Positions 8,993-17,671 of a stretch of DNA of 64,000 nt are shown here, piece by piece (position 1 is the stretch's first letter; every line of letters starts with the position of its first letter). Origin of the DNA: JACMJL01 sp963791805 (lineage in GTDB: Bacteria > Bacillota > Clostridia > Clostridiales > Clostridiaceae). Where the stretch lies: NCBI GenBank assembly GCA_963791805.1, contig CAWBTU010000003.1, forward strand, positions 744,001 to 808,000. Direction: 5' to 3'. The position numbers were made by a program, and so were the translations under genes. The notes beneath the pieces were generated by a model. The model was not told where the DNA came from and did not search any database. It saw only the letters and a program-made list of their open reading frames with translations.

Positions 8993-10051
8993 ATGCTAAG
9001 ATATGTAAAAAGAGATGAAATAAGCAATAGAAAAAGAATAAGCATCCGAATAATAGCAGTATTACTTGCACTTTTGGTATTTGGTATAGTTATTATATGT
9101 ATGAAAAAGAATCCCTTAAGTGTTTATAGAACTATGTTTAAAGGTTCCTTTGGGTCAGCATATGCAAGAAGAGAAACAATTAAGCTTGCAATTCCATTAT
9201 GCATAACTGCGCTAGGTGTAGCAGTAGCCTTTAAGATGCAATTTTGGAATATTGGTGCCGAGGGACAAATTATGATGGGGGCCCTAGGAGCTTCTTTAAT
9301 GGCACTAAATTTCTCCTCAATGCCAAGGCCTCTACTACTTTTGTTAATGGTAATAGCAGGTATTATTGGGGGAAGTCTTTGGGCACTTGTACCTGCAATT
9401 TTTAAAGCGCGTTGGGGAACAAATGAAACTATAATAACTTTAATGATGAACTATTTAGCAATTAAGTTTGTTACTTATCTTCAATATGGACCATTAAAGG
9501 ATCCTAATGCAAAGGGGTTTCCTAAGATTAAAAATTTTACTCTTAATGCAACCTTGCCGGAAGTTTTTAAAGTACATATAGGTTGGATTTTTGCTTTAAT
9601 TTTAGTCGCATTTATATATGTATTTATGAAATATACTAAAAAGGGTTACGAAATAGCAGTGCTAGGAGAAAGTGAAAAAACTGCACTTTATTCTGGGGTT
9701 AACATTAAGAAAACTATAATTATATCCATACTTTTAAGTGGAGGCTTATGTGGTCTTGTTGGAATGATACAAGCTTCAGGAGTAAGTGGGACACTTGCTT
9801 ATAATGTATCAGGAGGAGTAGGATATACAGCAATTATAGTAGCTTGGCTTGGTGGGTTAAGTGCCCCAGTTATTTTAGTAGTATCAATCCTTTTTGCTGG
9901 TCTTCAGCAGGGTGGGTCTCTTATTCAAACCTCATATGGAATTTCTGATTCAGCAGCATTAGTACTACAAGCTATGATATTGTTTTTTGTTCTTGGAAGT
10001 GAGTTTTTCATTAGATATAAAATTGATAGAAAAGTAGGTGATGCTAAGTGA
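8993..10051 (+). CDS. Nucleoside ABC transporter permease, BPL/branched-chain type (NupP-like)
   Basis: A 352-residue membrane permease with about nine helices. Family sequence is visible in FWNIGAEGQIMMGALGA (about 83-99) and RWGTNETIITLMMNYLAI, the conserved core of the BMP-partner permeases, and AILGES-like text (VLGESEKTALYSGV) before the last helices. The ATG at 8993 is two bases after the ATPase stop, so translation is coupled. With the next gene it forms the heterodimeric channel. Family and neighbours agree on purine nucleoside import. Confidence 0.9.
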   Translation: MLRYVKRDEISNRKRISIRIIAVLLALLVFGIVIICMKKNPLSVYRTMFKGSFGSAYARRETIKLAIPLCITALGVAVAFKMQFWNIGAEGQIMMGALGASLMALNFSSMPRPLLLLLMVIAGIIGGSLWALVPAIFKARWGTNETIITLMMNYLAIKFVTYLQYGPLKDPNAKGFPKIKNFTLNATLPEVFKVHIGWIFALILVAFIYVFMKYTKKGYEIAVLGESEKTALYSGVNIKKTIIISILLSGGLCGLVGMIQASGVSGTLAYNVSGGVGYTAIIVAWLGGLSAPVILVVSILFAGLQQGGSLIQTSYGISDSAALVLQAMILFFVLGSEFFIRYKIDRKVGDAK

Positions 10052-10983
10052 ATGATGTAATTTCCTTTTTAGCTGCAGCAATTGTTGCAGGTACACCACT
10101 TCTTTTTGCAACTCTTGGTGAAATAGTCATTGAAAGATCTGGTAATCTTAATTTGGGCGTTGAAGGTATGATGCTTATGGGAGCAGTAATTGGTTTCTCT
10201 ACAGGATATCATACGGGTAGTATTGTAGCTGCATTACTTGGTGCAATGGCAGCTGGAGCAGCTGGAGGCTTAATATATGCATTTTTAACAATAACCCTAA
10301 GAGCAAACCAAGTAGTAACAGGTTTGGCTCTAGCAACCTTTGGAAGTGGGTTTTCAAGTTTAGTAGGAAAAAATTTGGCTGGAAAGAATACTCCACAGCA
10401 CTTTAAAACATTTTTTGCACCCTATCATATTCCTGTAATAAGCAAGATACCAGTAATTGGACCAATATTTTTCAAGCAGGATGCTTTTGTTTACCTAGGC
10501 TATATTTTAGCTGTGGTGATTGGAGTATACCTATATAATACAAGTAAAGGTCTCAATTTAAGAGCTATTGGAGAAAATCCAGGATGCGCTGATGCTGCAA
10601 GTATAAATATATCTTTATATAAATATATTCATATTTTAACTGGTGGAGCATTATGTGGACTTGGCGGAGCATATCTTTCCTTGGTTTATATACCAACTTG
10701 GCAGGACAATGTTGTATCAGGGAGAGGCTGGATTGCGATTGCCCTAGTAATTTTTGCAGCATGGAATCCATATAAAGCATTAATAGGAGCCTTTCTATTC
10801 GGAGGACTTGATATAGTAGGCTTTAGACTCCAAAACGCTGGAATATATGTATCACAATATTTAGTAGATATGTTGCCATACTTAGTTACTATAATAGTGC
10901 TTGTAATGGTATCTATGAAAAAATCAAAGACAAATTCACCGCCGAAGAATTTGGGAACACCTTATTTTAGGGAAGAAAGATAA
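10048..10983 (+). CDS. Nucleoside ABC transporter permease (NupQ-like)
   Basis: A 311-residue membrane protein, the second permease subunit. It begins at GTG 10048, which overlaps the previous stop (GTGA), a typical coupled start. Motifs seen are GEIVIERSGNLNLGVEGMML (about 24-43) and RAIGENPGCADAASINI near 170, both typical of the shorter permease of BMP transporters. It closes the xpt-bmp-ATPase-permease-permease run. No clear terminator follows, but a long hairpin element lies 45 bp downstream and may end transcription. Confidence 0.9.
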   Translation: MNDVISFLAAAIVAGTPLLFATLGEIVIERSGNLNLGVEGMMLMGAVIGFSTGYHTGSIVAALLGAMAAGAAGGLIYAFLTITLRANQVVTGLALATFGSGFSSLVGKNLAGKNTPQHFKTFFAPYHIPVISKIPVIGPIFFKQDAFVYLGYILAVVIGVYLYNTSKGLNLRAIGENPGCADAASINISLYKYIHILTGGALCGLGGAYLSLVYIPTWQDNVVSGRGWIAIALVIFAAWNPYKALIGAFLFGGLDIVGFRLQNAGIYVSQYLVDMLPYLVTIIVLVMVSMKKSKTNSPPKNLGTPYFREER

Positions 10984-11026
10984 GACAAAAGAATAGAGAA
11001 TAGACACAAATATCTTTATATTCAAA

Positions 11027-11247
11027 TTAAAGCAAAGGAACAACATAATATTTTATGCTAAGAGGTAGTTCGCTGCACTAAGAAAGACTAAGCTGGTTAA
11101 TTTTCAAATTGCTATCCACTCAAAACTCGCTACGCTCAAACATTTCGTGGACTTAACGCAATTTTAAAATTACCCAGCCAAGTCTTTCTAAGATTCGCTC
11201 AGACAACCTCTACGCATAAAATACTATGTTGTTCTTTAGCGTTTATA
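11027..11247. repeat. Long imperfect hairpin element, copy 1 (about 80-nt arms)
   Basis: The left arm 11031-11112 is largely complementary to the right arm 11158-11242, with a 45-base centre. On the minus strand it opens with box A (TAAACGCTAAAGAACAA, 11229-11245). Box B reads TGCGTAGAGGTTGTCTGAGC and runs on into GAA (11194-11216). Both boxes recur in the copy at 15683-15770, while the bases between them differ but remain self-complementary. It encodes no protein. The remaining part of this intergenic stretch (11248-11335, 11400-11563 and 11626-11800) is AT-rich with no recognisable gene. Confidence 0.75.
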
Positions 11248-11335
11248 ATGAATATATTAAGGCAGAAAGTTATATTTGATATCATTTAACTCCAACAGAT
11301 TAGATTAATCACAGTATAATATAAATTTGAACCAA

Positions 11336-11400
11336 GAAAACCACGAGATGCTTTTCAGTTTCTAAGGCTCACTATTAAGAGAAGGGTCTACTGCTCCTAA
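11336..11400 (+). repeat. Structured direct repeat, copy 1
   Basis: Begins GAAAACC and contains CTAAGGCTCAC, TATTAAGAGAAGGG and TCTACTGC. It aligns with the copy 228 bases downstream over about 60 positions with few gaps. A closing helix (AGAT.CTTTTC with GAAGGGTCT) can be drawn that corresponds to the helix of copy 2 although the bases differ. I do not recognise it as a known riboswitch class. Confidence 0.55.
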
Positions 11401-11563
11401 TAATACAAAAATGAAAGACAAAGATATCTTAAAAAGAAGATAAAAATTTAAGTTTTTAAGAAGATAAGAAGATATAGTTATAGTGCCACTTTGACACGCT
11501 TGATATAAAAATTAATAGGAAGTAGCAACTAAGACAGCCAAACAATACAAAGAACTTGATTAA

Positions 11564-11625
11564 GAAAACCCGGGACACCCTTCACCTTCGAAGGCTCTGC
11601 TATTAGGAGAAGGATGTCCTGCGCA
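11564..11625 (+). repeat. Structured direct repeat, copy 2
   Basis: Begins GAAAACC. GGGACA.CCTTC (from 11572) pairs with GAAGG.TGTCCT (to about 11621). Inside are a small CCTTCGAAGG hairpin and the conserved string CTATTAGGAGAAGG. It lies 175 bp upstream of the CPBP protease gene, so the two copies could be part of that gene's leader, but no promoter clearly connects them. Confidence 0.55.
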
Positions 11626-11800
11626 TGAACAGGATAAAGATGAACGATCTAGAAAAACTTGTATTCAGACAGGTAAGATTATACTAAGGTGATCATTAGT
11701 AGCTAATCGCATATATAAACACTCGGCAATAACTTGGCAATATTAAATTTGTATAATTTAATTACTGTTGTTAGTATATATGTATAGGGTGGTGAAATAA

Positions 11801-12628
11801 ATGGACTCTATTTTTATAAATAAAAATTGTCAAACAAGATCAGGTTGGAAAATAGCGCTAACTATTTTTGTGTTTTTAGCTTTGACAATAGGAATTGATT
11901 TAGTTTTTATGGTGGACAATGCTATCATTGGAAATACGATTCAATGTATATGTCTTATAATTTCGGTTTTTATTTTTTGGAAACTATTTGAGAAAAGACC
12001 CATTAGAGAGATGGGACTTATTAATATTAGAAGTGGTTATAGAGATTTGATTATTGGATTAGCGTTTGGAGCAATTTCTATGAGCAGTGTTTTTTTACTT
12101 CTATTAACAACAGGTAGCATCACTTTGGAAAAATCTCTATACAAACCAAGCTTTAGTATGTCCCTATTGTCGGGATTAATATTATTTGTTTTTGTTGGAT
12201 TAGACGAAGAAATATTTACAAGAGGGTACTGCATGTCTGTACTTAGTCAAACAGGAAAGAAGTGGGTACCATTAATAGTATCTTCAATTTTGTTCGCATT
12301 AATGCATTCAATGAATCCTCATATGTCTTTGTTAAGTTACATAAACCTTTTTCTAGTGGGCTTACTACTTGCATATATGTTTATAAAATCAAATAATCTT
12401 TGGCTTACTATAGGATATCATATTACTTGGAACTATTTTGAGGGATCAGTATTTGGATTTCAAGTTAGCGGTGAGAATATTAATAGTTTATATACCGTAA
12501 AGACACCCGCTAACAACATAATTACTGGAGGACAGTTTGGACCTGAGGCTGGAATTATGGTTACAATAGTAGTTCTGCTAGGATTTTTATATATGTGGAA
12601 GCTCTACAAACCATTTGATGCTACCTGA
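11801..12628 (+). CDS. CPBP family intramembrane glutamic endopeptidase
   Basis: A 275-residue polytopic membrane protein of the CPBP (Abi, Rce1-like) family. The three catalytic motifs are present: DEEIFTRGY (EExxxR, about residue 142), FALMHSMNP (His, about 168) and HITWNYFEG (HxxxN, about 209). Family members cleave peptides within the membrane, for example prenylated or bacteriocin-related substrates. The substrate here is unknown. The ATG follows GGGTGG at 11788-11793. The long non-coding leader with two structured repeats is unusual. Confidence 0.88.
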   Translation: MDSIFINKNCQTRSGWKIALTIFVFLALTIGIDLVFMVDNAIIGNTIQCICLIISVFIFWKLFEKRPIREMGLINIRSGYRDLIIGLAFGAISMSSVFLLLLTTGSITLEKSLYKPSFSMSLLSGLILFVFVGLDEEIFTRGYCMSVLSQTGKKWVPLIVSSILFALMHSMNPHMSLLSYINLFLVGLLLAYMFIKSNNLWLTIGYHITWNYFEGSVFGFQVSGENINSLYTVKTPANNIITGGQFGPEAGIMVTIVVLLGFLYMWKLYKPFDAT

Positions 12629-12805
12629 AATCAGTAGGTTTGATTTATGCAAAATAAATAATGAAAAATATAAAATTTCAATACTAGTTTTAATTGAAAG
12701 AAATGATATAGTGGACAAGATAAAATAATAAACGAATTTCATTATTATAGTTTATTAAGTTATAATAATTACAAGCATTTTATGCATGAGAAAGTAGGAG
12801 CAAGT

Positions 12806-13396
12806 ATGTTTTTAATGATTGATAATTACGATTCCTTTGTATATAATCTTGTAAGATATTTTGAAGAGTTACAGGAAGAAGTTTGCGTTTATAGAAATGA
12901 TAAAATAACAATTGAAGTTATTAGAAATATGAAACCAGAAGGTATAATAATATCACCAGGACCTAAAACTCCAAAGGAGGCGGGCCTTTCTTTAGATATA
13001 ATTGGTGAGTTTAAAGGTAAGGTGCCGATTTTAGGGATATGTCTTGGTCATCAAGCAATTGTACATTATTTTGGTGGAGATATAATTTGTGCGGCAGAAC
13101 CTATGCATGGAAAAATAAGTGAAATTCATCATGAAGAGCAAGGAATTTTCAGAGGCTTAAAATCTCCATTTATGGCTACCAGGTATCATTCTTTAATTGT
13201 AGATACAAATACATTACCAGATATATTGACAACCACTGCATGCACTAAAGATGGAACTATCATGGCAGTAAAACATAAAGAGTATTTTATTGAAGGAGTT
13301 CAGTTTCATCCTGAAGCGGAGCTAAGTGAATGTGGACATGAAATACTTAAAAACTTTATAGATAAGGCCAGATTGTATAATAACTCAAGAGATTGA
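12806..13396 (+). CDS. pabA: Aminodeoxychorismate synthase glutamine amidotransferase subunit
   Basis: A 196-residue class I glutamine amidotransferase that supplies ammonia to PabB. Motifs are MIDNYDSFVYNLVRYF at the N-terminus, the nucleophile in GICLGHQAI, and the His/Glu pair in VQFHPEAE. I choose ATG 12806 because TAGGAG lies 5 bases upstream and the protein then starts with the usual FLMIDNYDSF; the frame is open back to 12782. PabA and TrpG cannot be separated on sequence alone, but the next two genes are pabB and pabC, so folate (p-aminobenzoate) is the main role. Confidence 0.92.
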   Translation: MFLMIDNYDSFVYNLVRYFEELQEEVCVYRNDKITIEVIRNMKPEGIIISPGPKTPKEAGLSLDIIGEFKGKVPILGICLGHQAIVHYFGGDIICAAEPMHGKISEIHHEEQGIFRGLKSPFMATRYHSLIVDTNTLPDILTTTACTKDGTIMAVKHKEYFIEGVQFHPEAELSECGHEILKNFIDKARLYNNSRD

Positions 13397-13405
13397 TAGG
13401 AGACT

Positions 13406-14782
13406 TTGAAATTGAAAGTGACTTTAGAAAAAATAATTACAGATTTAAATCCTTTTGATATATTTTCAGTATTTAAAGATGAAAAAGATACTATTTTTTT
13501 AGATAGTGGAAGAGAATTTGATAAGCTAGGAAGGTACTCATTTATTGGGATTAATCCTTTTATTACAATAAAAGATGATGCTGGTGTTGTAACAATTAAT
13601 GGGAAAAAGGTACAAGGAGATATATTTAGTAACCTAAAAATTATATTAGACAAGTATAAACTTGAAAATAGTACTGAAATGCCTTTTATAGCAGGTGGCA
13701 TAGGTTACTTATCTTATGATTTGGCAAGAGAGTTAGAAGTACTTCCGACTTCAGCCATAGAAGATATTATAATTCCACAGGTATATTACAATTTCTATGA
13801 TAACTTGATTATATTCGATAACTTAAAGAAAGAAGTGTTTATTTCTTCTTTAGGTATTTTAAAAGGAACTAAAGAAAGTATTGAAGCTATAAGGACGAAA
13901 ATTGATGACTGTAAAGTAGTAAAATATAATGCTGTAACAGATAAAATTAGATTTGAGAAATTTAATTCGAACTATACACATGCTGAATACATAAAAGCTG
14001 TGGATAAAGTTAAAAATTATATAAAAACTGGGGATATATATATTACAAACTTAACTCAAAGGTATGAATGTGACTTTATAGGCGATAATTATGAGCTTTA
14101 TAAGGACTTAAGACATATAAATCCGGAACCATTTTCTGCTTATATGAATTTAGATGGTTTTGCAATTGCTAGTTCCTCACCTGAAAGGTTCTTAAAAATA
14201 TCTAATAGAAAAATAGAAACTAGGCCAATAAAAGGAACAAGACCTAGAGGTATTAATAAAGAAGAGGATATTTTATTAGCAGAAGAACTTAAGAATAGCG
14301 AAAAGGATAAATCAGAACTTTTAATGATAGTAGACTTAGAAAGAAATGATTTAAGCAAAGTTTGCAAGCCTAATTCTGTTAAGGTAACAGAACTTTTCAA
14401 GGTAGAAACCTATCCTACAGTTCATCATCTAGTATCAACTATAATTGGAGAGATAAAAGAAGAATATGATGCAATCCACTGCATCAAAGCTTGTTTTCCA
14501 GGGGGATCAATTACAGGAGCACCGAAAATTCGTTCCATGGAAGTTATTGAAGAGTTAGAGGATCTGAGAAGAGGTTTATACACTGGATGTATTGGTTATC
14601 TTGGCTTTGATGGAACTGTAGATTTAAATATTGTAATAAGAACAATATTTATTAAAGAGCAAAAGGCTTATTTTGGAGTAGGTGGAGGTATTACTATAGA
14701 GTCAGAAAGTCAATTTGAATATGAAGAAACTTTGCATAAAGCAAAGGCATTAATGAGAGTTTTGAGCAATGGAGAGGATTAG
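13406..14782 (+). CDS. pabB: Aminodeoxychorismate synthase component I
   Basis: A 458-residue chorismate-using enzyme that makes 4-amino-4-deoxychorismate with ammonia from PabA. The motif RPIKGTRPRG (about residue 273) carries the lysine typical of PabB; anthranilate synthase has Ala there. Other core motifs are SSSPERFL, DLERNDLSKVC and CFPGGSITGAPK. It starts with TTG: either 13406, or 13412, which is better spaced (9 bases) from AGGAG at 13398-13402. It lies 9 bp behind pabA and abuts pabC. Confidence 0.93.
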   Translation: MKLKVTLEKIITDLNPFDIFSVFKDEKDTIFLDSGREFDKLGRYSFIGINPFITIKDDAGVVTINGKKVQGDIFSNLKIILDKYKLENSTEMPFIAGGIGYLSYDLARELEVLPTSAIEDIIIPQVYYNFYDNLIIFDNLKKEVFISSLGILKGTKESIEAIRTKIDDCKVVKYNAVTDKIRFEKFNSNYTHAEYIKAVDKVKNYIKTGDIYITNLTQRYECDFIGDNYELYKDLRHINPEPFSAYMNLDGFAIASSSPERFLKISNRKIETRPIKGTRPRGINKEEDILLAEELKNSEKDKSELLMIVDLERNDLSKVCKPNSVKVTELFKVETYPTVHHLVSTIIGEIKEEYDAIHCIKACFPGGSITGAPKIRSMEVIEELEDLRRGLYTGCIGYLGFDGTVDLNIVIRTIFIKEQKAYFGVGGGITIESESQFEYEETLHKAKALMRVLSNGED

Positions 14783-15499
14783 ATGTTTATTAATTTAATA
14801 AAGGATGAGAAGAAATTAATAGGATTTGATAGTGGTTTTTACTTCGGTAAAGGTCTGTTTGAAACAATTTTAGTTCTAGACAAACCTATTTTTTTAGAGG
14901 AGCATCTTAATAGACTAAATGCCGGGTTAACAAAATTGAATATTAATAGAAAGATAGATAAAGAAATGATTCTAGAAAACATTCAAGGTGTTAAAAATTG
15001 TGCACTTAAGCTTATGGTATCTGAAGAGAACATAGTTCTTTCAAAAAGAGAATTAAATTATAAGCAAAGCCATTATGATAATGGATTCAAGCTAAAATTA
15101 AGCAAGCTTAAAAGAGATCCCAATAGTCATATGGTTAACCTAAAAAGCTTTAATTACATGGACAATATTCTTGAAAGGGAGCTAGCCATCAAGGAAGGCT
15201 TTGATGAAGCAATATTTCTAAATACAGAAAATTTCATATGCGAGGGAAGCTTTTCTAATTTATTTATTATAATGGAGGATTGTATATTAACTCCTTTAGT
15301 TGAATGTGGTCTTTTGGATGGTATAGTTAGACGGTTTATTATAAAAGAGCTGGGAAAAAAATATAATATTATTGAAGAAAAAATATCTATGGAAAACATA
15401 GAAAAGTGCCAAGGAATGTTTATTACAAATAGTCTAATGGGCGTAATGTGGGTAAACTCCATTGATGATTTGAAGCTATCAAAAACATCAAGTTTGTGA
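14783..15499 (+). CDS. pabC: Aminodeoxychorismate lyase (3' end probably frameshifted)
   Basis: A 238-residue class IV PLP enzyme that splits aminodeoxychorismate into p-aminobenzoate and pyruvate. Seen are DSGFYFGKGLFETILV at the N-terminus, LKSFNYMDNILERELA with the PLP lysine region, and CEGSFSNLFII. The ATG directly follows the pabB stop. The frame ends in SKTSSL, but removing one A from the A5 run at 15481-15485 continues it to TAG 15552-15554 (SKHQVCEEIKDYYDRYIG..., 256 aa), a more normal C-terminus. The loss of these residues probably matters little to the assignment. Confidence 0.88.
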   Translation: MFINLIKDEKKLIGFDSGFYFGKGLFETILVLDKPIFLEEHLNRLNAGLTKLNINRKIDKEMILENIQGVKNCALKLMVSEENIVLSKRELNYKQSHYDNGFKLKLSKLKRDPNSHMVNLKSFNYMDNILERELAIKEGFDEAIFLNTENFICEGSFSNLFIIMEDCILTPLVECGLLDGIVRRFIIKELGKKYNIIEEKISMENIEKCQGMFITNSLMGVMWVNSIDDLKLSKTSSL

Positions 15500-15682
15500 A
15501 GAAATAAAAGATTATTATGATAGGTATATTGGTAGCAATTATAATCCAAAGTAGTGTAAAGAGATATTAATTACTGATTTTTGAATTATAAAGTACAAAA
15601 TGAGTTATTCTAATAGGTTCTGTGAATTGAGACTGTATCCAGAGCCTCTAAATGTCAAATAAACAAGTTACTATATACAAAA

Positions 15683-15770
15683 TAAACGCTAAGGAACAAG
15701 CTGATAATTCCTGCGTAGAGATAGTCTGAGCGAACTATCTCTTAGCAGGAATTATCAGCTTGTTCCTTCA
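15683..15770. repeat. Hairpin element, copy 2 (35-nt arms)
   Basis: The left arm 15691-15725 and right arm 15734-15768 are complementary at all but two positions, with an 8-base loop CTGAGCGA. Box A (TAAACGCTAAGGAACAA, 15683-15699) matches copy 1 at 16 of 17 bases, and box B (15712-15734) at all but two or so of 23. The 12 bases between boxes are unrelated to those of copy 1 but still pair with the opposite arm. It lies between convergent pabC and the chemoreceptor and may act as a two-way terminator. Confidence 0.8.
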
Positions 15771-15805
15771 TTTATTAGTCATATTAGAAGATATGTTTTC
15801 ATACC

Positions 15806-17548
15806 CTATTCAACTATATAATAATCCAAAAGTTCCTTAAGCTTATTTGAAGACTCACTAAGACCTTTAATTGATGACGATATTGCATCAATTGACATTA
15901 CTTGCTCTTCAGTTGATGCAGTAATTTCTTGACTACTAGCAGCATTTTGTTCTATTCCACCTACAATAGTCTTAATTGCCTTATCTACTGAAATAGAGTT
16001 TTTATCTATAATTTGTGTCTTTGAAGCAACATTAATTATCTCCTTTGTTACTGCAGAGGTTGAATCCTTAATTTTCCCGAAAATAATTTCAGTTTTCTTT
16101 AGTGATTCAGTTTCTTCACTCATTGATTTTTGAGCCATAGACATCTTTGAAACTGTTTCACTAATTCCGTTTTGGATCTCATTTATTAACTCCTCAATTT
16201 TATTAGTTGAACTACTTGAAGATTCAGCTAGTTTTCTTATTTCATCTGCAACAACTGCGAAGCCTTTTCCAGATTCACCTGCTCTTGCAGCTTCTATTGA
16301 AGCATTTAGAGCCAATAAATTTGTTTGATCAGAAATATCATTAATTACCTGAACAAATTCAACAATTTTAGCTGAATTTAATGAAAGATTTGAGATCGAG
16401 TTGGAAACATCTTCTGAAGTATTTGTACTATCAAGCATCTTTTCATTTTGGAACTTTATGCTTGAAATACCTTCAGTAACTATTTTTTCAGTTTCAATAG
16501 CTAGTTTTTCTATATAGGATGTAGCTTGGCTTACTTTAGATAATTCTAAAGTCACATTAGCAACTTGATCACTACCTTGCTGGGCTGAAGCGGCTTGTCC
16601 AGCAGCATTATTAGCAACATCAGCAATTGTATCAGATATTTGTTCAGAAATTTTAGTAGCATCGTCAGAAGTTTCTAAAATTTTTATTGAAGAAGAAACA
16701 ACTAAATTACTCATTTCTTTTGCCTCAGAAATTAATTTTTTAATTTTTTCTAAAAAGGAGTTAAAACTGACAGTAAGGTCTCCTAATTCATTTTGAGAAA
16801 AAATAGCTCCTTTTACAGTAAGATCGCCTTCCTCAGCACTCAGCATTAATTGGATAAATTGCTTTAAGTACTTTTCAATATTTCTGTAGGTTGATAAAGT
16901 AAGAAGAGTAAGAAGAATAACGATTATAAGGCTTATACCTATTATAATAAAAAGATAAGTATCTAATTGCTTGGTATCCTTGTCGTTTTTGGAATTTGTT
17001 GAAGCCACCATCTTATCTGAAGATTTTTTTATTTCACTTACAAGAGTATCCATATCATCAGTTGGGGTTCTGTCCATACCTCTTACTAAAGCATCCACTA
17101 CTTTATAGCTTTGTATATTGTTCTTGTCGTAACTTTGTAAGGCAGCAATATACTTAGAATGCAATTCCTGATGTGAAGCTATAGATTTATCAACTAAAGA
17201 AGTGTCAAGGCCTTGTTTGCTCATAGAGGCTTTCAAACTATTTAGTCCGTCTTGTACGGAGGAATCATCTTTTGTGAATTCATTGTAGTAATTAGTATAA
17301 TCGGCATCTTTCGAGCCTCTTAATAATAAGTCCTTCCATGCTTGAACTTGTTTTTTAAAGGTAACTTGTACATTTCTTGAATTGTCCACTAGAATAATAA
17401 AATCATTAACGTCAGACACTTGATTGTGAGATTTTTGAGTAATATCATTTAAAGAGATGAAGGTGAAAGTTCCCATGCCAAACATAAAAAGCAACATAAA
17501 AATCAATAACAGGAATATGTTTCTTTTAATACTACTGTTTTTGTTCAT
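15806..17548 (-). CDS. Methyl-accepting chemotaxis protein
   Basis: A 580-residue membrane chemoreceptor. The first helix is at about residues 11-33, followed by an extracellular four-helix-bundle-like sensor domain, the second helix at about 200-220, a HAMP region to about 270, and the long cytoplasmic coiled coil. The signalling tip contains DQTNLLALNASIEAARAGES and GKGFAVVADEIRKLAESSS, the CheA/CheW contact region. The C-terminus lacks a CheR-binding pentapeptide. It signals to the flagellar motor through CheA; the ligand is unknown. It is monocistronic. Confidence 0.93.
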   Translation of the reverse strand: MNKNSSIKRNIFLLLIFMLLFMFGMGTFTFISLNDITQKSHNQVSDVNDFIILVDNSRNVQVTFKKQVQAWKDLLLRGSKDADYTNYYNEFTKDDSSVQDGLNSLKASMSKQGLDTSLVDKSIASHQELHSKYIAALQSYDKNNIQSYKVVDALVRGMDRTPTDDMDTLVSEIKKSSDKMVASTNSKNDKDTKQLDTYLFIIIGISLIIVILLTLLTLSTYRNIEKYLKQFIQLMLSAEEGDLTVKGAIFSQNELGDLTVSFNSFLEKIKKLISEAKEMSNLVVSSSIKILETSDDATKISEQISDTIADVANNAAGQAASAQQGSDQVANVTLELSKVSQATSYIEKLAIETEKIVTEGISSIKFQNEKMLDSTNTSEDVSNSISNLSLNSAKIVEFVQVINDISDQTNLLALNASIEAARAGESGKGFAVVADEIRKLAESSSSSTNKIEELINEIQNGISETVSKMSMAQKSMSEETESLKKTEIIFGKIKDSTSAVTKEIINVASKTQIIDKNSISVDKAIKTIVGGIEQNAASSQEITASTEEQVMSIDAISSSIKGLSESSNKLKELLDYYIVE

Positions 17549-17636
17549 ATAAACCCTCCTTAAAACATGGATGCTTTTTATATTATAGTATAGTCTTAAT
17601 ATTGGGACAATTCAATGTTAATATATACAAAGTAAT

Positions 17637-17668
17637 AATCCAAGTGCAGCGCTACTTGGATTAATAAT
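17637..17668. terminator. Stem-loop downstream of corA
   Basis: AATCCAAGT (17637-17645) pairs with ACTTGGATT (17654-17662) around an 8-base GC-rich loop. It is just downstream of corA on the minus strand. The better T run is on the plus strand, so terminator activity is uncertain. Confidence 0.5.
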
Positions 17669-17671
17669 TTT

